Assembly (NCBI RefSeq): GCF_004792415.1
Contig: NZ_CP038853.1
Location: 3,410,001 to 3,474,000, forward strand
Length of the DNA stretch: 64,000 bases
Direction: 5' to 3'
From: Pantoea vagans
GTDB taxonomy: Bacteria > Pseudomonadota > Gammaproteobacteria > Enterobacterales > Enterobacteriaceae
Part shown: positions 44,607 through 53,487 of the stretch, piece after piece
Numbering within the stretch: the first letter of the stretch is position 1
Layout of the letters: the number at the start of each line of letters is the position of its first letter
Program-made: the position numbers and the translations under genes
Notes under the pieces: generated by a model
Seen by the model: the letters and a program-made list of their open reading frames with translations, nothing else
The model's database searches: none
What the model was told of the DNA's origin: nothing

Positions 44607-44891
44607 TTAACTCAGATGAAAATTCACAGAGATAGCCGCCAGGCCACCCGCTAATGCCAGGCAGGATGGCAACAGCAGATAGTGTCGCAGACGCTGATTA
44701 AACAGCATCACGACAGTCAGCAGCAGCGCTACGGTCATTACCATCCGCCACTGACTGAAGCTCGGTTCCCATAAGGCGAACAGCGGCAGTGCGATGCAGG
44801 GCAGCAATACGCCCCACGCGCTATCCAGTTTTTTACCCAATGCCCAGCTGACTCCCCACAGGCCGCAGGCCGCAATAATCGCTATCCCCAT
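44607..44891 (-). CDS. yjjZ: DUF1435 family small membrane protein (YjjZ-like)
   Basis: 94 residues with three to four hydrophobic stretches: MGIAIIAACGLWGVSWALGKKLDSAWGVLLPCIALPLFALWEP, then WRMVMTVALLLTVVMLF and LRHYLLLPSCLALAGGLAAISVNF. SAWGVLLP and LRHYLLLPSCLALAGG match E. coli YjjZ (DUF1435) as I recall it, including the position beside rsmC and the leu tRNAs. Function unknown. GAGG precedes the ATG by 8 nt, and a Fur-box-like site lies just upstream. Confidence 0.8.
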   Translation of the reverse strand: MGIAIIAACGLWGVSWALGKKLDSAWGVLLPCIALPLFALWEPSFSQWRMVMTVALLLTVVMLFNQRLRHYLLLPSCLALAGGLAAISVNFHLS

Positions 44892-44907
44892 GACGCAAAC
44901 CTCAAAT

Positions 44908-44926
44908 GATAAGCATTCCCATTATC
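44908..44926. promoter_or_regulatory. Fur box upstream of yjjZ
   Basis: GATAAGCATTCCCATTATC matches GATAATGATAATCATTATC at 14 of 19 positions, with both GATAA/TTATC ends intact. It sits 16 bp upstream of the yjjZ start. Confidence 0.65.
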
Positions 44927-45123
44927 ATATAGCAGTTCTAATGCCCTTGCAGCCTGTTTTTGTCACGTCCGGCAACGAAGATGACAGACCAGTTGGAAAA
45001 TGCTAGATTGCGGCCGATAATACTTTTAATAACAGCAACAGCAATAATTTGCTCACTCTCTGGCAGAATCTTTTTTTTGCCGGCTTGCGCTTTGGTATTT
45101 CAGGGCCGTCACGAGTATTTATA

Positions 45124-46221
45124 ATGAAATTACAATCATATGAAGAACTGAAGCAGAGTAAATACCGGCTTTCAGTGATGCTTTTTCTCTTTTTAAATAT
45201 CGCCGTTTCGCTATTTTATCTGCTGCCTGTAATGAGCAATGAGACCAATGACGCGACCCTGCCGGTAATTTGTGTCGCTGCGTTTAGCGGTATCATGCTA
45301 ATTACCTATTTAATATGGCCCAGACTAAAACTTCCCCTGTTAAATCCTGTTGCACTTCTGCTGGGCATACTCTGGGCCTGGCACATTAATTATCGCTTTC
45401 ATCAGGTGTTCTATTTTGATGGTGGCTTTCTTATTATCAGTTTGATCAGTGTGTTATTTATCAGTGCTATCGCCCTGAGCGATTATCTGGGTGCATTTTG
45501 TCTGCACGTCGCGCCGCCGGTCTTCACCGTATTACTGCTCGACAATGGACAGCATCTGCCGCTGATCCTGCTGACCATCATTCTGCCTCTGATCGGTTTC
45601 TCCCTGCAGCATCTGATGCGCCGCCGTGCCGACAACTTTACCCTGCGCCTGATGCATCAGCTCTACGAAGAGAAAGAGACATTCAGCGACCTCAGCATGC
45701 TCGATCCGCTGACCGGACTTTATAACCGCCGCGGCCTGAAGAACCGGCTCGATAATATTCTGGAAAACCACGCCGGCAGCCACTACGTGCTGCTGCTGGA
45801 TATCGACCACTTCAAGGCCTACAACGATAATTATGGGCATGCGATGGGCGATCAGGCGCTGGCGCGGGTCTCTGTCGCGATTCGTGATGCGGTGCGTTCG
45901 CGCGATGTCGTCACCCGCTACGGCGGCGAAGAGTTTCTGGTGCTGATGACCAATGTGAACAGTTCCATCGCCATGAAGCTGGCAGAGCGAATCCGCCAGT
46001 ATGTGCTGGATTTAGAAATCCCTCACCTTTTCAATGAGACCGTTTCCACCCACGTGACTATCAGTGCGGGCATCGCGCCCATTTATGATAATGAGTTCGA
46101 TCTGGCGGTCGCCAATGCGGATAGCGCGTTATATGTGGCTAAAAATCAGGGTCGCAATACCATTCTCGCCTGGGAAGATTTGCCCCGACAGCAGCCTCAG
46201 ACCTCCAGCGAACATGCCTGA
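45124..46221 (+). CDS. Membrane-bound diguanylate cyclase (GGDEF)
   Basis: 365 residues from the ATG at 45124; an upstream start at 45049 would add 25 residues without hydrophobic or RBS support. Six hydrophobic segments span about 18–160, a sensor of unknown type, followed by a coiled linker (LMHQLYEEKETFSDLS). The GGDEF domain begins DPLTGLYNRRGL, contains LLLDIDHFKAYNDNYGHAMGD and the active-site GGEEF at 267–271. The inhibitory I-site RSRD (258–261) is five residues before it. Synthesis of c-di-GMP with product inhibition is expected. Lies between yjjZ and fhuF. Confidence 0.9.
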   Translation: MKLQSYEELKQSKYRLSVMLFLFLNIAVSLFYLLPVMSNETNDATLPVICVAAFSGIMLITYLIWPRLKLPLLNPVALLLGILWAWHINYRFHQVFYFDGGFLIISLISVLFISAIALSDYLGAFCLHVAPPVFTVLLLDNGQHLPLILLTIILPLIGFSLQHLMRRRADNFTLRLMHQLYEEKETFSDLSMLDPLTGLYNRRGLKNRLDNILENHAGSHYVLLLDIDHFKAYNDNYGHAMGDQALARVSVAIRDAVRSRDVVTRYGGEEFLVLMTNVNSSIAMKLAERIRQYVLDLEIPHLFNETVSTHVTISAGIAPIYDNEFDLAVANADSALYVAKNQGRNTILAWEDLPRQQPQTSSEHA

Positions 46222-46357
46222 GTAAGCATAACGCGGTCGTTGCTGACCGGAACAGTGGCGAGCGATGTGCTGCTCTGTCTGGCCTGATGACCGCTCTCAA
46301 CCCCCGCCGTTTTCCCGCCAGCAGCGACGATTTTTTACACGACTTGTAGAGTTAATC

Positions 46358-46376
46358 AATAACGATTATCATTTGC
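46358..46376. promoter_or_regulatory. Fur box upstream of fhuF
   Basis: AATAACGATTATCATTTGC matches the 19-bp Fur consensus at 14 of 19 positions, with the central GATTATCATT core. It is 30 bp upstream of the fhuF start. Confidence 0.65.
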
Positions 46377-46405
46377 TTTCTTATCTACACTTTCTGCGAG
46401 TCGTC

Positions 46406-47200
46406 ATGGCAACTGCTTCAGCTCAGGAACAGCGTTTTAGCGCTCAGTCGATGATCTTCCGGCAGAATGACCGCCCGCTGGCGGAAAGTCTGCATGAGCG
46501 GCTGCAGCAACAGCGCAGCTATCTGCTTGAATCAACGAAGTTCAGCCAGTCTGCTCCGCGCGATACGCTGACGCTTGCCGCCTGGTCGGAATCAGAGGCC
46601 TTTGCCCCGCTCATCCAGCGCTATAGCGATTATCTCTATCGCGATCATCCTGATGCCGTTCGCGAAGCGAAACCGGTGCTGTCACTCTGGGCACAGTGGT
46701 ATTTTGGCCTGCTGCTGCCTCCGCTCATCATGGCGTTGTTGCAGGAGTCACGTGCGCTGGACTGCTCGCCTGAGCATATTCGCGTCGGATTTCACGAGAA
46801 TGGCCATCCGGCCACGTTCTGGATCGATGTGCAGGAAGATGAAGAAGCGCGCTATCTTAATTCCCTGCAGCGCATTGATCGGTTGATTCAGCAGCATCTG
46901 ATCCCGGTGGTCAGGGGTATTACGCAGCATGGTGATATCAACGCCCGACTCATCTGGAACAACATGGGCTACTCATTCCAGTGGTTCCTGGGTGAGCTGA
47001 AAAGCCAGATCGATGAGGCGCTGATCCTGCAACTGGAGCAGGCGCTGTTCTTCAACCAGCGGCTGCTGGATGGCAGCGAAAACCCACTCTACCGCACCAT
47101 GATCCCGCGTAACGGCGAACTGGTCCGTCGCAGCTGCTGTCAGCGTTATCGCATCCCTGATGTCGAACAATGCGGCAACTGCACCCTGAGCGGCAGCTAA
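46406..47200 (+). CDS. fhuF: Siderophore-iron reductase FhuF
   Basis: A 264-residue [2Fe-2S] protein that reduces hydroxamate siderophore-bound iron in the cytoplasm. The C-terminal CC-x10-C-x2-C cluster motif is intact (CCQRYRIPDVEQCGNC). YSDYLYRDHPDAVREAKPVLSLWAQWYFGLLLPPLIMALL is the family core. I take the ATG at 46406 (MATASAQEQR) because the E. coli protein is 262 residues; an upstream frame reaches 46265 but crosses the promoter. A Fur-box-like site lies before it. Confidence 0.92.
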   Translation: MATASAQEQRFSAQSMIFRQNDRPLAESLHERLQQQRSYLLESTKFSQSAPRDTLTLAAWSESEAFAPLIQRYSDYLYRDHPDAVREAKPVLSLWAQWYFGLLLPPLIMALLQESRALDCSPEHIRVGFHENGHPATFWIDVQEDEEARYLNSLQRIDRLIQQHLIPVVRGITQHGDINARLIWNNMGYSFQWFLGELKSQIDEALILQLEQALFFNQRLLDGSENPLYRTMIPRNGELVRRSCCQRYRIPDVEQCGNCTLSGS

Positions 47201-47294
47201 ACAGACTTAATTACAGCGAATTCTCCGTTTATCTCGTTTACAGGCACTGAGGCTTGTGGCAATTTTTACGCCTTCGATCAGCCTGGAGAGAAAG

Positions 47295-47759
47295 ATGAGT
47301 CTGGAGTCCGTGCGCCAGTTCTTTGCCGAACACGCCCCTGAAATTGAAATTATTGAGCTGGCAGAAAGCACTGCAACGGTCGGGATGGCTGCACGCGCCC
47401 ATGGCGTGACGCCAGGAGAGATTGCCAAGACCCTGTCACTGAAAGTGAAAAACGACGCGGTGCTGATTGTGACACGCGGCGATGCCCGACTGGATAATCG
47501 CAAGCTGAAAGCGGCTCTGGGCGCGAAAGCGCGGATGCTGAGCGTCGACGAGGTGATTAACTGGACCGGCCACCCGGTGGGCGGCGTCTGTCCGTTCGGT
47601 CTGGAGAATCCGCTGACCGTCTACTGTGATGTTTCACTGCGCAGCTTTGAAGAAGTCCTGCCCGCCGCTGGCGCTATCCACAGCGCCGTCCGCATCTCGC
47701 CACAGCAGATGGCTGAACTGACTAACGCCCGCTGGATCGACGTGTGCGAAGCGATTTAA
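47295..47759 (+). CDS. YbaK/EbsC family protein (aminoacyl-tRNA deacylase-like)
   Basis: 154 residues from the ATG at 47295 (MSLESVRQFFAEHAPEIEIIELAESTATVGMAARAHGVTPGEIAKTLSLKVKNDAVLIVTRG). The YbaK fold has the conserved GVTPGEIAKTLSLK lysine and a GHPVGGVCPFGL loop, typical of free-standing ProX-type editing domains that hydrolyse misacylated tRNA. GGAGAGAAAG is the SD. The precise tRNA is unknown. It sits 94 bp after fhuF on the same strand. Confidence 0.85.
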   Translation: MSLESVRQFFAEHAPEIEIIELAESTATVGMAARAHGVTPGEIAKTLSLKVKNDAVLIVTRGDARLDNRKLKAALGAKARMLSVDEVINWTGHPVGGVCPFGLENPLTVYCDVSLRSFEEVLPAAGAIHSAVRISPQQMAELTNARWIDVCEAI

Positions 47760-47908
47760 CGCTTTGCATCGGCTCACAAACCCTGCATTTCTGCCTGCGC
47801 CCGAATGCTGCTGACAACCTGACAGATTTTATCAGCCGGTGATAATCACCGCCCCATCATGGCAGTTAATCACGCGCAGTAAGCGGGCGCAGTTAATCGC
47901 CCATGACT

Positions 47909-48895
47909 TCAGGATGTCAGGCGCTTAAATGCCTGTTCGATGATCGACAACAGCAGCGTGTTATCGACGCTATGCAGCACATGCACCGATGCGCCGCAGT
48001 GATCTGGCACACCAACAGTGAGCCGAAGCGGCTGACGATAACGCCAGCTTTTGCCACGCGTCGCTCCGGGACGCAGTTCGATATCAACCCGATAATCGAT
48101 GCCCGAGGCGACTCGCTGATTCAGCAACCAGGCGACCACCAGCGCATCGTGGATCCAGCACCCCGCCAGCTGACGGGTTTCCATTGAATAGTCGATCCAC
48201 GGGCGCAGCGTGTCGCGCACAAATTCGGTCAGCGGATGATCGGCCGCGGTGAGACGTGTCAGATCCTGCTGGGTCAGCAGCGTCTGCGTGGTGACATCCA
48301 TCGGCACCAGTGTTACCGCAGCACCGCTGTGCAACACCTGATGCGCCGCCTCGGGATCCAGACCAAAATTTGTGTCTTTGATGTAGTCATCCAGCGAGAA
48401 GACGCCGCCCATGATTACAATTTCCGCCACCGATTCTGCCATGGCGGGATAGCGCTGCATCGCCAGCGCCACATTCGTCAGCGGGCCAATTGCCACCAGC
48501 GTAATCTCGCCCGGATTGTCGCAAATCAGTTTGCCGATAGCGTCAGCCGCATCAAACGCATCCGCCGCAATATCGGCTGGCTGACGCACATCCTGCCAGA
48601 GTGTTCCCAGCGCAAGCTGATTGACCCGGTTATCCAGCGTCTCGCGCCACGGCGCAGGATCTTCCTGTAACGCCTGCGTCGCGCCCTGTACGACCGGGAT
48701 AGATAATCCCAGCCGGACGATCAGATCTTTGGCAACGCGTGCACCCACGTCACATGGCGTGTTACCCGCTACGGTGGTGATCAATTCCAGCGACAGGGCT
48801 GGTGAAGCTAAGGCCAGCGCAATCGCCAGCCCATCATCGGTGTTGGCACCCGCGATACCATTGCCGGGATCGCAATCAATAATGATTCTTTTCAT
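47909..48895 (-). CDS. Nucleoside hydrolase (inosine-uridine hydrolase family)
   Basis: 328 residues of the IU-nucleoside hydrolase family, which split ribonucleosides to base and ribose. The N-terminus MKRIIIDCDPGNGIAGANTDDGLAIALA holds the DxDxxxx...DD calcium-binding Asp cluster, here with a few extra residues before DDG. ITTVAGNTPCD, LVAIGPLTNVALAMQRYP and IVIMGGVFSLD follow. Its start is 11 bp after the lacI-type regulator stop (minus strand), so the two are co-transcribed; the MFS gene lies upstream. Substrate preference cannot be fixed from sequence. Confidence 0.9.
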   Translation of the reverse strand: MKRIIIDCDPGNGIAGANTDDGLAIALALASPALSLELITTVAGNTPCDVGARVAKDLIVRLGLSIPVVQGATQALQEDPAPWRETLDNRVNQLALGTLWQDVRQPADIAADAFDAADAIGKLICDNPGEITLVAIGPLTNVALAMQRYPAMAESVAEIVIMGGVFSLDDYIKDTNFGLDPEAAHQVLHSGAAVTLVPMDVTTQTLLTQQDLTRLTAADHPLTEFVRDTLRPWIDYSMETRQLAGCWIHDALVVAWLLNQRVASGIDYRVDIELRPGATRGKSWRYRQPLRLTVGVPDHCGASVHVLHSVDNTLLLSIIEQAFKRLTS

Positions 48896-48906
48896 ATTTT
48901 TATAAA

Positions 48907-49929
48907 TTAACTCTGACTTTGCGGCTGACAGCCGCAGGATTCACCAATTTCAAGATAGTGTGGAAACTCCTTTAATTGCGCTTCGTTCTGTCCCTCTTTC
49001 AGCATCTGAATCGCAGAGCGTGCCATCTCACGCAGTGGCTGGCGCACGGTCGTTAATGTCGGGACATGAAACGACGAATGATCGGTCCCATTAAAGCAGA
49101 CCAGTGCCACATCCTGCGGCACGCGAAGGTGATGTTCGGAAAAGGCGCGAAGCGCGCCAATCGCCTGACCTTCATTGCTGGTAAACAACGCACGAGGCAC
49201 ACAGCCGCGGGCGATCATGGTTTGTGCCGCATCGTAGCCGCCCTGTGGGGTGTAGCTGGCGGGGAACATCAGCGACTCATCAATCGGCAGGCCACGATCG
49301 TGCATGGCATCGCGCCAGCCCTGAATGCGATCCTGTGCGTTGAGCATATCGACCGGGCCGCTGATGATCCCCACCTGCTGATAACCGTGACTCAGCAGAT
49401 GTGACGTCACCTGCCACGCGGCCTGACGCTCATTGACCCGCAGCATGTTCACGCCCGGCTGAGGCTCAACCCGCTCCAGCATCACCAGTGGCGTTCCGCT
49501 GGCTTTAATCAGGTCGATGTAAGGATGGCGATCGACGCTGTTGTAAAACAGACCATCGACCTGCCGGTTGAGCAGCCCCTGAATTAACTCCAGTTCGCGT
49601 TTGCGGTCATCACCGGCATCACCCAGCAGCATGACGTGACCGTGGTTCATCGACTCCTGCAACAACACGTGCGCCATTGACGCTACGAAGGGATTGCCGA
49701 TGTTAGGCACCACCAGCCCAAACGTTTTGGTGTTACCGGAGGCCAGCGCGCGTGCTGCTGCATTGGGCCGGTAACCGGTGGCTTTAATCGCCTCCAGTAC
49801 CCGCTGACGGGTCGCCTCAGCGACCGGACGAGGCCCGTTATTGATGACATAACTGACGACTGCCACTGAGGTGCCTGCCGCTTTCGCAACTTCACTGCGG
49901 GTCACTTTTCCCGTTAACGACTTAGGCAC
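48907..49929 (-). CDS. LacI-family transcriptional regulator
   Basis: 340 residues from a GTG at 49929 (coding PKSLTGKVTRSEVAKAAGTSVAVVSYVINNGPRPVAEATRQRVLEAI after the start), with AGGA 8–9 nt upstream. An ATG at 49944 is also in frame but lies on the T-run of the preceding terminator without an SD. N-terminal LacI HTH, hinge and a periplasmic-binding-protein-like effector domain (TKTFGLVVPNIGNPFVASMAHVLLQESMNHGHVMLLGD). Sits between the MFS gene and the nucleoside hydrolase gene and probably regulates both. Confidence 0.88.
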   Translation of the reverse strand: MPKSLTGKVTRSEVAKAAGTSVAVVSYVINNGPRPVAEATRQRVLEAIKATGYRPNAAARALASGNTKTFGLVVPNIGNPFVASMAHVLLQESMNHGHVMLLGDAGDDRKRELELIQGLLNRQVDGLFYNSVDRHPYIDLIKASGTPLVMLERVEPQPGVNMLRVNERQAAWQVTSHLLSHGYQQVGIISGPVDMLNAQDRIQGWRDAMHDRGLPIDESLMFPASYTPQGGYDAAQTMIARGCVPRALFTSNEGQAIGALRAFSEHHLRVPQDVALVCFNGTDHSSFHVPTLTTVRQPLREMARSAIQMLKEGQNEAQLKEFPHYLEIGESCGCQPQSQS

Positions 49930-49944
49930 ATCACGTTCCTCCAT

Positions 49945-49978
49945 AAAAAAAACAGGCCGCTTTACACGGCCTGCTGTT
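49945..49978 (-). terminator. Intrinsic terminator between MFS gene and lacI-type regulator
   Basis: On the minus strand AGGCCG-TGTAAAG-CGGCCT is followed by a run of T residues that runs directly into the first in-frame ATG of the downstream regulator gene. It should reduce transcription from the MFS gene into the regulator and hydrolase genes. Confidence 0.85.
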
Positions 49979-50016
49979 TATCGCTCTCTCCTGGCAGACG
50001 GCACCTTCAGGTAAAT

Positions 50017-51405
50017 CTAGATGGCATCTTCAGGCAGATTGAGATTCCGCCCTCGCGTCTCAGGAGCGACAAAAGTGGTAAAGAATCCAATGGCGGCCAT
50101 TGCCGAGAAGTAGACCGCAATCGGCCACCAGTGACCGGTATAAGAGAGCATAGCAGCGGCAATAAGTGGCGCCGTGCCGCCGGATAAAATCGAGCCAAGC
50201 TCTTTGGCCACCGCCATTTTGGTATAGCGATGTTGAACGCCGAACATTTCCACGCCCCATGCCGCCTGCACCCCATAAATACCCAGTGACGCCAGCGCCA
50301 TACCGACCACGATAACCGGGATCACCAGCATCGGTTCACGCGTGTCCAGCAGCGTAAAGGCGGGCCAGGCGTAGATCATCAGTAACAGGCAGAAGACGCG
50401 ATAAACGATCCGGCGACCAAAACGATCAGAGAGCCAGCCCGCAAACGGAATAATCAGGAAACCCAGCAGTGAGGCAAGGAACACGGCCGTCGTCGGCACG
50501 GACTTATCCACCATCAGCACCTTCGCGACATAACCCACCATGAAGCCCTGAGCCAGATAAGAAGGGCCATTTTCGCCGATGCGCAAACCTATCATGGTCC
50601 AGAAAGCGCGGGTACGCTGGAAGAAAGGACGCGAGTCCACGACTGGCGTGGCCAGTACGCCTGCACGTTCCGCTTCCATCTCCGCCTTCCTGCGCTCAAA
50701 TACTGGCGTTTCACGCAGGTGACGTCGAATCCATAGCGCAACAAGGGCAATCAGCGCACTGCTGAGGAAGGGAATACGCCAGCCCCACTCCAGCAGGCTC
50801 TGCTGATCCATCTGCACTACCAGCAGCCAGACCAGCGAGGCCAGCAACGTACCGCTGTTAGACCCCAGAGCAATAACGGATGAAACCAGCCCACGACGCT
50901 TAACGGGCGCATATTCACCCAGCATCACCGTGCCGCCCGATAACTCTGCGCCCGCGCCGAAACCCTGGGTAAAGCGCAGCAGCACCAGACAGGCCGGAGC
51001 CCAGACGCCAATCGCGGCATAGCTCGGTATTAAGCCGATAAAGGTGGTGGAAGCGCCCATCAGAATGATGGTGGAGATCATCACGACCCTTCGGCCTTTG
51101 CGGTCGCCCAGCCAGCCGAAAAAGAGTGCGCCGATAGGCCGGGCAACAAAGCCGACTGACCAGGTAGCAAAGCTGGAGAGCAGTGCCATCGCGGGAGTCG
51201 ATTCCGGAAAGAAGACGTCGCCAAAGATGATACCGGCAGCCAGACCGTAGAGCGCGAAATCCGCGTACTCCATTGCCGTTCCGAGCCAGCATGAGAAAGT
51301 GGCGCGCCAGAAATCTTTGCGGCCTGAAGAAGTATTAAACCGCTCGTCGGCGGCTGAGGTGGAAGACAGTGATGCCTGCTGCTTAACGGAATTGTGTGCC
51401 GTCAT
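50017..51405 (-). CDS. MFS transporter, MHS (metabolite:H+ symporter) family
   Basis: 462 residues with about 12 membrane segments. KDFWRATFSCWLGTAMEYADFALYGLAAGIIFGDVFFP, the loop GWLGDRKGRRVVMI, RFTQGFGAGAELSGG and WGWRIPFLSS are the marks of the MHS branch. The first 25 residues form a hydrophilic cytoplasmic tail. It heads a minus-strand cluster with a LacI regulator and a nucleoside hydrolase, so a nucleoside or related compound is a possible substrate, an inference from context. Confidence 0.88.
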   Translation of the reverse strand: MTAHNSVKQQASLSSTSAADERFNTSSGRKDFWRATFSCWLGTAMEYADFALYGLAAGIIFGDVFFPESTPAMALLSSFATWSVGFVARPIGALFFGWLGDRKGRRVVMISTIILMGASTTFIGLIPSYAAIGVWAPACLVLLRFTQGFGAGAELSGGTVMLGEYAPVKRRGLVSSVIALGSNSGTLLASLVWLLVVQMDQQSLLEWGWRIPFLSSALIALVALWIRRHLRETPVFERRKAEMEAERAGVLATPVVDSRPFFQRTRAFWTMIGLRIGENGPSYLAQGFMVGYVAKVLMVDKSVPTTAVFLASLLGFLIIPFAGWLSDRFGRRIVYRVFCLLLMIYAWPAFTLLDTREPMLVIPVIVVGMALASLGIYGVQAAWGVEMFGVQHRYTKMAVAKELGSILSGGTAPLIAAAMLSYTGHWWPIAVYFSAMAAIGFFTTFVAPETRGRNLNLPEDAI

Positions 51406-51985
51406 AACCCTATCCCTGAATGAGTATGCAGATTGATAAACGCCCGTCCATGGGTCGATTCCCTGATGAAAGCGGAATTCCCCCGGTGGCGACGTTCAGT
51501 TGACTAACCATGATGAAAGGTTAAAGGATTCCCTGGTGTTGGAATCTTGTTCTTCGCCCCGTTTCGCCGATGTATTTTTCACCGGTCGCTTAAACTGAGC
51601 GAATGTAACTTAACAATCAATGGAGCCTACTGTGCATCGCACCGTGAGCAATCACTGGGGACCTAGTGTATCTACGCGCGTAGATAAATCAAGAGATCCC
51701 GACGCAAATTGTTAGTAAAACTTCACTATCACATTGCGTCATCACACATTTTCAGCGCAAATTCAGCCAGTTAACTCCACCCAATCGCACAATAAAAAAT
51801 CACTCTGCACGGTAAGTTAGCATTTTCTCTAATCATTAAGCGTTATAAGCGGGGCAAAAATCCTTTCATCGGGTTCTGTTGTCGCACACCCGGATTACCT
51901 GCAGATGACACTTCATCTTTATTCTGAAAAATCGCTGCAAGCGCAGACAATGCGTTACCCTGAAAAAAAGCCTGACAGAGGTGTT
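51406..51985. other. Intergenic region with an 18-bp perfect palindrome
   Basis: The 580 bp between the divergent MFS and phosphatase genes hold no gene I can support. The feature of note is TATCTACGCGCGTAGATA at 51669–51686, a perfect dyad centred on CG as LacI-family operators are. The rest is AT-rich, with several imperfect dyads (for example GTGA-GCAA-TCAC near 51643). Confidence 0.5.
51669..51686. promoter_or_regulatory. Perfect 18-bp palindrome, candidate operator
   Basis: TATCTACGC/GCGTAGATA, fully symmetrical with a central CpG. It lies 264 bp upstream of the MFS start and 300 bp upstream of the phosphatase start. The neighbouring LacI-type regulator is the obvious candidate ligand. 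Confidence 0.5.
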
Positions 51986-52540
51986 ATGACCATTATTCTG
52001 ATGCGACACGGTAAACCTGACCACCAGGCAGCGGGTCGCCAGAGCGTGCAGGCACTGGCAGACTGGTGCGAAGCTTACGATCAGTCCGGAGTCAGTGACG
52101 GGCCGCCACCGCGCAGTATTAAGATTGCCCGTCAGGCCGCAATTATTGTCTGCAGTCCCCTGCCCCGCGCGCAATCTTCTCTGAGCCAGCTTGGCCTGCA
52201 GCCTCATGAGATTGATGCGCTCTACAGCGAAGTCGCCGTACCGCTGCTGCGAACGGGTGCCTTTCAGCTGCCGACGATCTGCTGGCTGGCCTTACTGCGG
52301 CTGTTGTGGTTCTGCGGTTATGCGGGTGAAGCGGAGTCGCTGCAACATGCGCGCAGCCGGGCCTCGGCGGCGGCAGAGAAGCTGATCGAGCACTCACGGC
52401 GTGGCACGGTGCTGCTGCTGGGCCACGGCATCATGAACAAGATGATTGCGCGAGAATTACGTAAACGCGGCTGGCAGGCAGAGAAACATGCCAGCAGCCG
52501 CCACTGGAGTTCCGCAATCTATCATCGTCCGTTTATCTGA
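51986..52540 (+). CDS. Histidine phosphatase family protein
   Basis: 184 residues from the ATG at 51986 (MTIILMRHGKPDHQAAGRQSVQALADWCEAY); the in-frame start at 51905 gives an implausible N-terminus. The RHG motif (residues 7–9) and the second His in LLLGHGIMNKMIARELRKRGW are intact, so it should be catalytically competent. Phosphoglycerate mutase-like/SixA-like; substrate unknown. Its 3' end overlaps the convergent beta-propeller gene by 19 bp. Confidence 0.83.
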   Translation: MTIILMRHGKPDHQAAGRQSVQALADWCEAYDQSGVSDGPPPRSIKIARQAAIIVCSPLPRAQSSLSQLGLQPHEIDALYSEVAVPLLRTGAFQLPTICWLALLRLLWFCGYAGEAESLQHARSRASAAAEKLIEHSRRGTVLLLGHGIMNKMIARELRKRGWQAEKHASSRHWSSAIYHRPFI

Positions 52541-53487
52541 CCCATCGGAAAATAGCCCAGCACCTCACAGCCCGTTCCGACATGCGGTGTGGCAATCACT
52601 TTACGCTGCGCCAGTTCGATCACGCTCAGCGTGCCGTCATCCTGATTCGCAATCAGCAGCTGTTGCCTGTCTGGCGTGAAGCAGCCATCCATCGGCATGT
52701 TGCCCACGCTGATATCGCCCAGCGGATTCAGCAGGTCGTCAAACAGCGTTACCAGCGGTTCCTGATCGCCAATCGCCACCAGCTGTTCGCCATCGGCGCT
52801 GAAGCGAACCACCTGGCAGGGCTGCTGATGACCTGGCAGCGTAATGCGCTGGCGAATACGGTGGCTCTGTCGGTCGATCACATAGAGCAACGGCGCATCT
52901 GCTGCACTGGCGACCAGATAAGGGTGTTTTGGTGAGGCGGCGATACCCGCAATCGGACCCGGCAGCAGAATCGTATCAATCACCCGTCCCTCTGCTTCAC
53001 AGAGATCCACGACGGTGATGGTCGCATCCTCTTCGTTAGCGGTGAACAGTTTGCGGCCGCTGGGTGATAGCGTCAGGCGATGCGCGTTGTGAGAAGGAAT
53101 CGGGATGATCTTTTCCACTTTGTCGGTCTGCGGATCGATCACGGCTACAGCGGCGCTCTGCTCACAGCAGAGATAGACTTTGCCATCGCGGCCCAGTTGC
53201 CCGCTGTGTGGTGCTCGCAACGGCGACAGATCGATAAAGCCGCTGATCTCGCGACGCTGCAAATCAATGATCGCCACTTTGTGACCCGGATGCGGATTAT
53301 TGCCATGAACGCCGTCACCATAGATGGGCACATACGCTTTACCCCAGGGTGCCAGCATCAGGAGTTCATGCGGCCGCGGTGGAAAAGCGTTCAGCTCGCG
53401 CTCGACCGCGAAGGTTTCCGGGTTAAGAAACAGGACGCGATTGCCCTGCTTATCAACCGCCAGTAAACCATAGGATTCACTCTGCAT
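52522..53487 (-). CDS. YncE-like beta-propeller (YVTN repeat) protein
   Basis: 321 residues made of seven-bladed propeller repeats, e.g. KVAIIDLQRREISGFIDL, AVAVIDPQTDKVEKIIPIPSHNAHRLTLSPSGRKLFTANEEDATITVVDL and LSVIELAQRKVIATPHVGTG. No signal peptide (MQSESYGLLAVDKQGNRVLFLNPETF), unlike periplasmic E. coli YncE, so it is probably cytoplasmic. AAAGGAG precedes the ATG. Function unknown. Confidence 0.82.
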   Translation of the reverse strand: MQSESYGLLAVDKQGNRVLFLNPETFAVERELNAFPPRPHELLMLAPWGKAYVPIYGDGVHGNNPHPGHKVAIIDLQRREISGFIDLSPLRAPHSGQLGRDGKVYLCCEQSAAVAVIDPQTDKVEKIIPIPSHNAHRLTLSPSGRKLFTANEEDATITVVDLCEAEGRVIDTILLPGPIAGIAASPKHPYLVASAADAPLLYVIDRQSHRIRQRITLPGHQQPCQVVRFSADGEQLVAIGDQEPLVTLFDDLLNPLGDISVGNMPMDGCFTPDRQQLLIANQDDGTLSVIELAQRKVIATPHVGTGCEVLGYFPMGQINGR

